Shown here: positions 57,211 to 64,000 of the stretch, one piece after another
Layout: each line of letters starts with the position of its first letter
Position numbering within the stretch: position 1 is the first letter of the stretch
NCBI GenBank assembly: GCA_039583345.1
Contig: JAZDSJ010000011.1
Span: 181,182-245,181, forward strand
Length of the DNA: 64,000 nt
Reading direction: 5' to 3'
Origin: Tectiglobus diatomicola
GTDB taxonomy: Bacteria; Pseudomonadota; Alphaproteobacteria; Rhizobiales; Hyphomicrobiaceae
Translations under genes and position numbers: made by a program
The notes under the pieces: model-generated
Databases searched by the model: none
The model's input: the letters and a program-made list of their open reading frames with translations, nothing else
What the model was told of the DNA's origin: nothing

Positions 57211-57810
57211 TTATTCAGATGTAAGCAATACTCTTAAATCTTCTGGAGTGTCTATATCAGTAAATATTGAATCTGTTTCAACTAAAACTTTATAAAGTAC
57301 ATTACGGTTCTGAATTGCAATTTTTCTAGCACCTCTGTCGCCTGTAAGTTTTTTTAGCTCGTAAAAGAAACTATCAGCCCATAAAACCGGATTACCCCAC
57401 TGACCGTTATGACTTGGTAAGCATATGCTGCGTTTTTTTGTGGGAGCAAAAGATTTGATTATTTGGTCGATAATATTTTTTGTTATTAAAGGCATGTCAC
57501 CGAGAAGAACAATCGCGCCACTAGCATCAGTATTAACGGCAGATATTCCTGCAGAAAGTGATGTCCCTAAACCTTTGGAGAAACATGGGTTGCTCACAAA
57601 ACATAGTGGTAAATCTGACAATGATCCACGTACACGCTCCTCTTCGTAACCTGTAACTACTATAACTTCACTTACAAGGCTCATCAGTGCTGATTCCGCG
57701 ACATGATACAAAAGAGTCTTATCCTGCCACTTCGCCAAAAGCTTGTTAGTGCTTCCCATACGAATTGACCGGCCACCTGCCAGAATAACAGCACTGATTT
57801 TGGCTGCCAT
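57211..57810 (-). CDS. MobA-like nucleotidyltransferase, possibly molybdenum cofactor cytidylyltransferase
   Basis: A 199-residue GT-A-fold NTP transferase from ATG 57810, chosen because AAAGGG lies nine bases upstream; the frame is open to 57831. The nucleotide motif LAGGRSIRMGSTNKLL, the metal-site GDMPLI and the HNGQWGNPVLW segment resemble MocA, which attaches CMP to molybdopterin for xanthine-dehydrogenase-type enzymes. MobA proper (GMP) differs in the start motif. No molybdoenzyme gene lies nearby; the protein does not act on FeMo-co. Function within the family is inferred. Confidence 0.85.
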   Translation of the reverse strand: MAAKISAVILAGGRSIRMGSTNKLLAKWQDKTLLYHVAESALMSLVSEVIVVTGYEEERVRGSLSDLPLCFVSNPCFSKGLGTSLSAGISAVNTDASGAIVLLGDMPLITKNIIDQIIKSFAPTKKRSICLPSHNGQWGNPVLWADSFFYELKKLTGDRGARKIAIQNRNVLYKVLVETDSIFTDIDTPEDLRVLLTSE

Positions 57811-57831
57811 ATTGTTAGCCCTTTCTTTCAT

Positions 57832-58777
57832 TGATTGCTTTATATGAACAGGTTTTCTTTTATTTCATACTATGGAAGATTCGTTGTTCAGTGTTATGAC
57901 TACTCTATCGAGTGCTTAGGTCAAAAGATGAATCAGTGTATTAGCTCCAATTATAAAATCTAGCTAAATTCTGTGACTAAAGGTCTTGCCAAGTAAAGCT
58001 AGCGGTGGTTTCTAAAAAAAGTTAATTTGTGAAGGTTTTATTTATACTAATTTTACAATTAGATTCAATATAACTAAGTTACTACATGCTATCCAATACA
58101 ACTTTGATGATAAATTTCATACTACTAACACTCAACCTAGCCCGGTAACGCATTAAACGTTTAAACTGTTAACTGCAATTAAGTGAGTTACATACATGCC
58201 TACGCTAAATTAAATGTATTTGAACTACCTAATAACTGTTCTACAGATTTTGCTCTTTCAATCCTAATGTACACGTCTAATCTAGATAGCTTTTTCAAAT
58301 GTAGCGTTGTTTCATACTTTAATTTGTTTGTATCAATCATATAAAGTAGGTCTCGGCAACACTGATCACGCCAGCCACGTCTAAGTGGCTTAATGCGCCC
58401 ATGCTGCGTTAGAAAATAAATAATTTAAATAATTTCAAAACTTACTGGCTTATAGTACAGATCTTATATATGTAACAGATCTACATCACATCAAGCTACA
58501 AAAGAGGGGCCTAATTAACTAGGTGTCAGCTGAAAACACATAGGAATTCATAAAGGCAGAGGACTAAATCATGTAATTACCGATGGTCGTCATAATGACT
58601 TAGCGTAGACCATATAAATATTATGGCTAATTAACCATGCTTAAAGCCAAAGGTTTTAGTTATTATTAATGTTCTTCAGATCCTTGCTTTCAACTGAACA
58701 CTACAAAGCTAGCTACTAGCGCAAAATACAAAACGAACTTATTAGGAATTATCTCGTATGAACTAATAATGGTTTAG
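57832..58777. other. 0.95-kb gap with one GC-richer patch
   Basis: Mostly AT-rich. About 58345-58410 is much richer in G+C than its surroundings and belongs to a minus-strand frame without ATG start, open from about 58410 to 58212, which I cannot assign. AGCCAC/GTGGCT near 58373-58389 can form a small hairpin. Confidence 0.4.
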
Positions 58778-59098
58778 TTAAGATTGTTTATCTGGAATCT
58801 GGACGACCAAACCATCAAGTTCGCCTGTAATTTTTATTTGACAGGATAGACGACTGTTATCCAAAATATTAGAAGCGTAATCAAGCATATCTTCTTCTAT
58901 CTCAGAAGGATTGCCCACCTTGTCTACCCATTGTTCACTTACATATACGTGACAGGTAGCACAAGCACACGCACCTCCACACTCTGCATCAATACCATCT
59001 ATAGAATTCAGCTTAGCTGTTTCCATTACAGTTGAACCGATCCTACCTTCAACAGTTTTTTTAGAACCGTCACTATTAACAAACGTAATTCTAACCAT
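58778..59098 (-). CDS. fdxB: Adrenodoxin-type [2Fe-2S] ferredoxin
   Basis: A 106-residue ferredoxin with C40, C46, C49 (ECGGACACATC) and C86, the C-x5-C-x2-C pattern of the adrenodoxin/putidaredoxin group. Acidic residues around positions 66-73 (SEIEEDML) form the typical partner-binding helix. In alphaproteobacteria such ferredoxins serve Fe-S cluster biogenesis, haem A or other monooxygenase chemistry. It is not nif-linked by position. ATG 59098; single-gene unit. Symbol by family usage only. Confidence 0.92.
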   Translation of the reverse strand: MVRITFVNSDGSKKTVEGRIGSTVMETAKLNSIDGIDAECGGACACATCHVYVSEQWVDKVGNPSEIEEDMLDYASNILDNSRLSCQIKITGELDGLVVQIPDKQS

Positions 59099-59953
59099 TC
59101 GCCATTTTTATCTCTCTGTATTTTCATCTGTGTCAAAAAGCTTTGGCTCTACCATTTATACTATAGGTGTTTTAGTTAAAAAAATTTAAGTTAACCTAAC
59201 GCTTATTGATAGAATAGCAACAAGGTAAAAGTTTACTGTACACATTTTATCCCTTAGTCCCATAGTATTGCAACACGATGTGCAAATTATGGTTTCTTTT
59301 GTTAACCGAGCCGAATGAGACCTAGTGAGAACAATGTCTTAAAAAAGCAAGAGAAACTTTAATATAAATTTTTAGAGACTATGAATAATTTTAGACTTCA
59401 GTAAAGTATATTACACGCAAAATAAGCTGCGAACATTTTAAGAAACTTACTAATAACAAAATTTGCTTTATAATGACTGGTTATAAAAAAGTTTTATGGA
59501 TTTGGAATATTGCATTAGATCTCTTAATCAAGGCATTCTGAAAAATCATAGTAAAGTAAGCACCAAATCTTTAAGATCAGACGAATCACACAAAGTATAA
59601 TCCAAGCTAAAAAATGTTAGCGTGAACCTCATTTTTCTTTGAACTAGAAGTCTCCTGATAATATCAACAACATAATCTAAGATAAATAAAAAAAATATTT
59701 TTTATAAAAAACAAATACTTATAAATATTTATACGGCCAACAGAGCGTGTATTGTAGCATCACAGTCAATCATTACGCTATTTAAGGCTTTTCCCATTTT
59801 ACGGCAATGGTATGTTTTATTTTAAGACTTCTAGTAGTGAATTCACATTAAGCGATTGTAGTGATTCTCCTAGAGCATTTGTAATTGAGCATATGAGTTA
59901 TGTATAAAATTTAAGCACTTAGAATTAGGTAACCACAAGTACGCGGGGTCACT
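59099..59953. other. AT-rich gap between fdxB and the cold-shock gene
   Basis: 855 bases. The final 100 may hold the cold-shock promoter and 5' leader; no cold box was recognised. Confidence 0.4.
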
Positions 59954-60559
59954 ATGGGGGATACCAAAATAACCTCTGATAATATTCAAGACTTTAATGA
60001 ACTTTCTAATGAAATCGGGGGTCTTCCAGAAGGCGCTACACTAGATGTTTTCGAAGTTGCCGGATCCATCAAGTGGTTTGACGCAAGCAAGGGGTTTGGT
60101 TTTATTGTGCCAGACAACGAATTGGAGGACATTCTTCTTCATATCACGTGTCTTAGGGCAGGAGGATATCAAACTGCATACGAAGGCTCTCGAGTTCATT
60201 GTCAGGTTCTTCGTCGTCCTAAAGGACTGCAGGCATTTGCTATTCTAAATATGGATGAGAGTACAGCCATCCATCCATCACAACTTCCTCAACGCACCCA
60301 TGTTATTGTACAACCTGAAAGTGACTGGGAGCGTGCCATGGTTAAATGGTTTAATCGCATTCGCGGGTTTGGCTTTCTAACCCGAGGAGAAGGGACACCT
60401 GATGTATTTGTCCACATGGAAACATTGCGTCGATTTGGCTTCACAGAGTTGCGGCCAGGACAAATAGTTCAAGTAAGGTGGGGATCAGGCTGTAAAGGTT
60501 GTATGGCTGCGGAATTACGCCCAGACGGCCTTACTTCGAATTTACCTTCACAACATTGA
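59954..60559 (+). CDS. Double cold-shock-domain protein
   Basis: A 201-residue protein with two cold-shock domains, residues 33-98 and 127-195. Each keeps the RNA-binding motifs, in modified form: SIKWFDASKGFGFIVPD and ILLHITCLR in the first, MVKWFNRIRGFGFLTRGEG and VFVHMETLRRFGF in the second. Two-domain CSPs of this length are typical of alphaproteobacteria and act as RNA chaperones in stationary phase or cold. ATG 59954 has GGGG nearby. A strong terminator follows at 60584. Confidence 0.95.
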   Translation: MGDTKITSDNIQDFNELSNEIGGLPEGATLDVFEVAGSIKWFDASKGFGFIVPDNELEDILLHITCLRAGGYQTAYEGSRVHCQVLRRPKGLQAFAILNMDESTAIHPSQLPQRTHVIVQPESDWERAMVKWFNRIRGFGFLTRGEGTPDVFVHMETLRRFGFTELRPGQIVQVRWGSGCKGCMAAELRPDGLTSNLPSQH

Positions 60560-60583
60560 GCGACACCCAAAACCTCATCTATC

Positions 60584-60620
60584 AAGCAGGCCAGCGCTAC
60601 AGCAAAGGCCTGCTTTTTTA
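60584..60620 (+). terminator. Rho-independent terminator of the cold-shock gene
   Basis: AAGCAGGCC and GGCCTGCTT form a 9-bp GC-rich stem with a 14-base loop, followed by a T-run. One of few convincing intrinsic terminators in the window. Confidence 0.9.
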
Positions 60621-60860
60621 CTATCATTATGAATGCATGAGGGGTGGAATCACCTGTTGCAATTTTTTTAACTAATACAATTGCAAAACTATTTCCATAA
60701 ATTACTTGAGTTGACTAACTAAAGTCATTTAATCACGACCGTAGTATTTAAGTCACAATCAAACGCAGCCATTATTAATAGAACGTGTGTTTTAAATGCT
60801 AGCGTATAAATTGAAATTACTGACTTGACCAACTGACATAATAATTATAATTTGTAACTT

Positions 60861-60937
60861 CGGGGTATAGCTCAGCCTGGTAGAGCACCTGCTTTGGGAG
60901 CAGGGGGTCCGGTGTTCGAATCATCGTGCCCCGACCA
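60861..60937 (+). tRNA. tRNA-Pro (TGG anticodon)
   Basis: A 77-base cloverleaf with encoded CCA. Acceptor CGGGGTA pairs with TGCCCCG; the anticodon loop TTTGGGA on a CCTGC/GCAGG stem reads TGG; T-loop GTTCGAATC. It lies 23 bases upstream of the NDUFS4-like gene. Confidence 0.97.
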
Positions 60938-60960
60938 ATTTTGATGATAGGTATAAAATT

Positions 60961-61266
60961 ATGTCTGCTCGCATTTATCAGCCCTCAAAAAATGCTATGC
61001 AATCCGGGCGTGGTCGTACTAAGTTATGGGTTTTGGAATATGAGCCACTATACCCTCGTAGTATCGATCCATTAATGGGATGGAATTCTACTTCGGATAC
61101 AAATCAGCAAATAAGATTGCAGTTTGAGACTAAGACCTCAGCCGTCGCCTATGCAGAACGAAATGGATTAGACTTTGTAGTTATGGAGCCCAAATCTCGT
61201 AAATTAAATTTAAGGTCATACTCAGACAATTTTAAGTTTGGGAAAATAGAACCTTGGACACACTAG
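60961..61266 (+). CDS. NDUFS4-like complex I accessory subunit
   Basis: A 101-residue protein matching the alphaproteobacterial ETC complex I subunit (18-kDa/NDUFS4) family: ARIYQPSKNAMQSGRG near the start, WNSTSDTNQQIRLQFETK in the middle and the C-terminal FKFGKIEPWTH. It stabilises NADH:ubiquinone oxidoreductase, and its presence is a mark of Alphaproteobacteria and mitochondria. It lies directly after tRNA-Pro and may be read from the tRNA promoter. Full-length; implies a retained aerobic respiratory chain. Confidence 0.95.
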   Translation: MSARIYQPSKNAMQSGRGRTKLWVLEYEPLYPRSIDPLMGWNSTSDTNQQIRLQFETKTSAVAYAERNGLDFVVMEPKSRKLNLRSYSDNFKFGKIEPWTH

Positions 61267-61410
61267 GGTTGTATGCAAATCAAGTTCATTTAACGCTTCT
61301 GAAACAATCACAATACAAACAATCTTTATATTTATCATTTCGAACTATATCCACACTACTGCATTTACCAAGAGGTTAGTTTTAAATACCTTATCTAAGA
61401 GCCTTTATTT

Positions 61411-61487
61411 GGCCCCGTAGCTCAGCTGGATAGAGCAGGCGACTTCTAATCGTCAGGTCGGGGGTTCGAATCCTCCCGGGGTCGCCA
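61411..61487 (+). tRNA. tRNA-Arg (TCT anticodon)
   Basis: A 77-base cloverleaf with encoded CCA. Acceptor GGCCCCG pairs with CGGGGTC; the anticodon loop CTTCTAA on a GGCGA/TCGTC stem reads TCT; T-arm GGGGTTCGAATCCTCC. Confidence 0.96.
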
Positions 61488-61755
61488 GTACGCACATATA
61501 GATACTTCTCACATACTTCATTCCTACATTTTTACTTTATGACTTACTAGCATTACTGCTCCTAATTGTTTAAATTTATGTCATAAATTTACGTTTTACA
61601 ATTACTGAATATAACTACATCAACAAATGTTTTAGTAGCAGATAAGAAGCTGATAACAAAAGCTATCCTGATTAACAAATATATAGCCCTCAATAATCCA
61701 ATATATATGGCATTATAAATATTTTGTATTTAAAATGCCAGAAATCAGTTTCAAG

Positions 61756-62289
61756 CTATATGGCACAAGTCCACCACTCCTTGTGTAATAAGACAAGTTC
61801 ATCGTAGTCAACACTAAGTTTCGATAACAATTGGCACATAGTTAAATTAAGCTTTGGATGCAGCAGTTGTGGTGCTACATCACAAACTGGGACCATTACA
61901 AATCTACGCTCATGCATTCGCGGATGTGGTAATATAAGACAACCGTCGTCTCGAACATTAGTACCATAAATCAAAAGATCCAAATCCAATGTTCTCGGTC
62001 CCCAATGAACAAGTTTTATACGCTGTCTTTGGTTTTCAATTCCGTTTAAAAAGAGTAATAAGTCTTTTGCTGAAAGAGTTGAGAGGGCCAACAATGCTGC
62101 ATTATAATATGGGTTCTGATTTTCAGGTCCGCCTACAGGAGAGGTCTTATACAGGGCTGAAATACGGAAAATTTTTGTATGCCTAGTTGCGTTAATCGCA
62201 TTTATAGCAAACTTCAAATGTGAAAGCCTATCTCCAAGATTTGAACCTAGAGCAATAAGACATTTTGTAGATAGCTGAAAATTAAACAA
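61756..62289 (-). CDS. folK: 2-amino-4-hydroxy-6-hydroxymethyldihydropteridine pyrophosphokinase
   Basis: A 177-residue HPPK that activates the pterin in folate synthesis. The motifs ALGSNLGDR, SALYKTSPVGG, W-x-PR-x-LDLDLL (here WGPRTLDLDLL) and LPHPRMHERRFV are all intact. ATG 62289 is used; a start at 62274 is not excluded. folB and folP, which often precede folK, are not here. folE is at 46858. Confidence 0.96.
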   Translation of the reverse strand: MFNFQLSTKCLIALGSNLGDRLSHLKFAINAINATRHTKIFRISALYKTSPVGGPENQNPYYNAALLALSTLSAKDLLLFLNGIENQRQRIKLVHWGPRTLDLDLLIYGTNVRDDGCLILPHPRMHERRFVMVPVCDVAPQLLHPKLNLTMCQLLSKLSVDYDELVLLHKEWWTCAI

Positions 62290-62559
62290 TGTTAAAAACC
62301 TCTAAATTATATCATTGATTAGATGAAACTAGTAAATCTTTTGTGATTACTCAGTATTACTTTTCGATGATGGAGCTTGCTTTTTTTTCGTATTTACTAG
62401 ATATACATAATTAGGTTAACTATGAAAAATGGGAGTATTAATCTGATTATTGAAAATGGTATACCCTTGCATTTCTTGTCAAAGGCTTGTTCAACAATAA
62501 GCACTAACACAAAATCATGATACTGACTGTTTTGTGGTGTTCATATAAAGGACAATAGT

Positions 62560-63084
62560 GTGTATTTTAATAGCATGACAGTTACACCCATACTTTTGAT
62601 AACAATAGCCTTAATAGGGCTTGAACCAAACTTTTCTAAGGCAGATCAAAGTCCTCTGAAAGTTAATGAGTATGCCGCATATGTAGGAAATGCGATGGTT
62701 ATTCCAGCCGGTCGTCTAATTCTGGATGGTCATCGGCTAACTTGTGGCAAGAGGCCGACAGTACTTGACCCAACTCTTGATGATTATGGTGCTGCCTTTC
62801 CAGGATTTGTCATTCTTAATCCAACCCTTATTGCTCAAGTTTCTACTCCTGTGAAACTTTGGATTTATTCGCACGAATGTGGACATCAATTTCGTGGTCC
62901 AAGTGAGGAGCTTGCGGATTGCTTTGCTGTTCAAAGAGGTCGACGTCAGAGATGGCTTACATCAGATGGAATAGATAAGATCTGTCAATTTATCAAACCT
63001 GCAGCAGGTTCAGTAATGCATTTTTCTGGGCCTGAACGATGCAACATTATGCGCAAATGCTACGATTCGAAGAAAGTATATTAA
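62560..63084 (+). CDS. Secreted HExxH protein, putative zinc metalloprotease
   Basis: A 174-residue protein with an N-terminal hydrophobic signal (about residues 6-28). H105-E-C-G-H109 is an HExxH motif, followed by E117-L-A-D120, the spacing seen for the third ligand in gluzincin-like enzymes. Six cysteines are present in the protein and four lie in the second half, suggesting disulfides in the periplasm. I do not recognise a named family. GTG 62560 is preferred over ATG 62575 because AAAGGA lies seven bases upstream. Single-gene unit; protease activity is inferred from the motif only. Confidence 0.75.
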   Translation: MYFNSMTVTPILLITIALIGLEPNFSKADQSPLKVNEYAAYVGNAMVIPAGRLILDGHRLTCGKRPTVLDPTLDDYGAAFPGFVILNPTLIAQVSTPVKLWIYSHECGHQFRGPSEELADCFAVQRGRRQRWLTSDGIDKICQFIKPAAGSVMHFSGPERCNIMRKCYDSKKVY

Positions 63085-63429
63085 TCAATATGAAATTTTA
63101 AATGCGAAAGGCTTAATAATTAAGCCTGCGCCCCCGTAGTTTGTCTTACAGATTATTATCCTATTTTAATTTTTATTATGGAATTATTTACAATAATAAG
63201 ATTTAAGTACCAATTAATCCTAATAAATTAGAATGCTGCTATGAATTGCAAGACATAGTAGAAATAAATACTTTATTTAAATTTCATTTAAATTTGTTAA
63301 AGTTCTTTTCATGATTTAAGTTTGGATAATAACTGATAAATATTTATCAAACTTTTTTAAGTGTGAACGAACGGCTAATTCTATAGAATGTTTTTTATAG
63401 CAACACATACACCTAGATTATACTTTGCC
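63085..63429. other. Gap between the HExxH gene and the repeat
   Basis: AGGCTTAATAATTAAGCCT just after the gene (63109-63127) is a palindrome that may help end transcription. The rest is AT-rich; no flp-like coding sequence could be recognised directly ahead of the first repeat copy. Confidence 0.45.
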
Positions 63430-63540
63430 GGATGAAATTTAGACGATTTAAAGACAAAATTAGTTAAAAAAGATATCGATTAAACTCATATAGCCATCCT
63501 TTAGAAGGATGGCTATTTCGTTTATAAACTCTAAAAATTT
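63430..63540. repeat. 111-bp direct repeat, copy 1
   Basis: Identical to 63890-64000, at an offset of 460 bases. It starts at a GGATGA that in copy 2 is the last codon and stop of the Flp pilin gene. It contains the terminator hairpin. Confidence 0.97.
63490..63520 (+). terminator. Intrinsic terminator within repeat copy 1
   Basis: ATAGCCATCC and GGATGGCTAT form a perfect 10-bp stem with a 7-base loop, followed by TTCGTTT. Confidence 0.85.
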
Positions 63541-63712
63541 CAAATATTAGATCGCAATGTAATAGTTGTAAAATATAATATTAAAGTGACTATTTACACT
63601 TCTGATATTAACATAATATTATATAATTAAGGCTTATATTATTTACATAGCGATATTAATTAACATTGTGAGTTTAAAGGTATTTTATCAGTTATAAGTA
63701 TGGAGAGTACTC

Positions 63713-63895
63713 ATGAGACCTTTTATTAAACGTTTTCTAAAATGTGAGTCAGGTGCTACTGCTATCGAATACGCTTTGTTAGCAGCACTCATATCCGTAG
63801 CAATCATTGCTGGCGCACAATTACTAGGAACCGAAATAAATACTACTTTTAATGATGTGAAAGATACTCTGTCTGATGCAAGATCCTCTGGATGA
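63713..63895 (+). CDS. flp: Flp/Fap-type type IVb pilin
   Basis: A 60-residue prepilin: 14-residue basic leader, then cleavage at G14|A15 with the obligatory Glu at +5 (ATAIEYALLA), a single hydrophobic helix and a short polar tail. Flp pilins are assembled by the tad system for surface adhesion; tad genes are not in the window. ATG 63713 has GGAG upstream. The gene is bracketed by exact 111-bp repeats, so it is probably one unit of a tandem series. Confidence 0.95.
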   Translation: MRPFIKRFLKCESGATAIEYALLAALISVAIIAGAQLLGTEINTTFNDVKDTLSDARSSG

Positions 63896-64000
63896 AATTT
63901 AGACGATTTAAAGACAAAATTAGTTAAAAAAGATATCGATTAAACTCATATAGCCATCCTTTAGAAGGATGGCTATTTCGTTTATAAACTCTAAAAATTT
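63890..64000. repeat. 111-bp direct repeat, copy 2, reaching the window edge
   Basis: Identical to 63430-63540; begins in the last codon of flp. It may extend past the window, so 111 bp is a minimum. Confidence 0.97.
63950..63980 (+). terminator. Intrinsic terminator of flp, repeat copy 2
   Basis: Same 10-bp stem and 7-base loop as at 63490, located 55 bases after the flp stop. Confidence 0.88.

Overview
The window looks like part of an AT-rich alphaproteobacterial chromosome, most plausibly from a reduced, nitrogen-fixing member of the Hyphomicrobiales (rhizobia and relatives). The evidence is gene order and content: dapF-mtaB-ftsY-yciB, ispH-thrB-rnhA, folE/Fe-S scaffold/yidD, a Bpt N-end-rule transferase, an NDUFS4-type complex I subunit, a double cold-shock protein and an extensin-like LAS peptidase. 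Many gaps of 0.4-2 kb hold no recognisable gene and very AT-rich DNA, and at least one gene is visibly decaying. This fits genome reduction in progress, as in a host-associated diazotroph; the species cannot be named from the window.

Positions 1-14.4 kb are a nitrogen-fixation island with better-preserved coding sequence than the rest. Leftward from 8.8 kb run nifH, nifD, nifK, nifT, a 2[4Fe-4S] ferredoxin, a NafY/NifY-type cofactor carrier and a small nif-associated protein. They are followed, from its own sigma-54 promoter, by a single open frame that fuses NifE to NifN and runs off the left edge. The FeMo-co, P-cluster and NifH cluster ligands are all present at the textbook Azotobacter positions. 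Divergent from nifH is a broken SIR2-like gene that keeps its sigma-54 promoter and NifA site, followed by a bacteriohemerythrin with all seven iron ligands. nifQ, a [2Fe-2S] ferredoxin, a second 2[4Fe-4S] ferredoxin and nifB follow on the minus strand. NifB makes the Fe-S core of the cofactor, NifQ supplies Mo, NifEN and NafY mature and carry it, the ferredoxins (with the Fpr-type reductase at 55 kb as a possible partner) deliver electrons, and hemerythrin may buffer oxygen. nifA, rpoN and nifU/S/V/W/Z are not in the window. Strong inverted repeats sit in the H-D, D-K, K-T and ferredoxin-nafY gaps.

Positions 15-35 kb are housekeeping: tRNA-Ala, dapF-mtaB-ftsY with two tandem YciB paralogues, thrS, an archaeal/eukaryotic-type proS, an HtrA-like pseudoprotease, ilvA, trpD, bpt, hemB and an extensin-like peptidase. 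Positions 36-54 kb hold a basic coiled-coil membrane protein, mutS, a YdjM-type membrane protein, an HDAC-family amidohydrolase with no ordinary start codon, a nitroreductase, yidD, a NifU/IscU-like scaffold, folE, a glycosyltransferase/metallophosphoesterase pair resembling agt-plcP, an orphan solute-binding protein, rnhA-thrB-ispH and a lipoprotein. Positions 54-64 kb hold fpr, a COQ9/TetR-like protein, a MobA-like nucleotidyltransferase, an adrenodoxin-type ferredoxin, a cold-shock protein, tRNA-Pro, NDUFS4, tRNA-Arg, folK, a secreted HExxH protein and an Flp pilin gene bracketed by an exact 111-bp repeat that carries a terminator.
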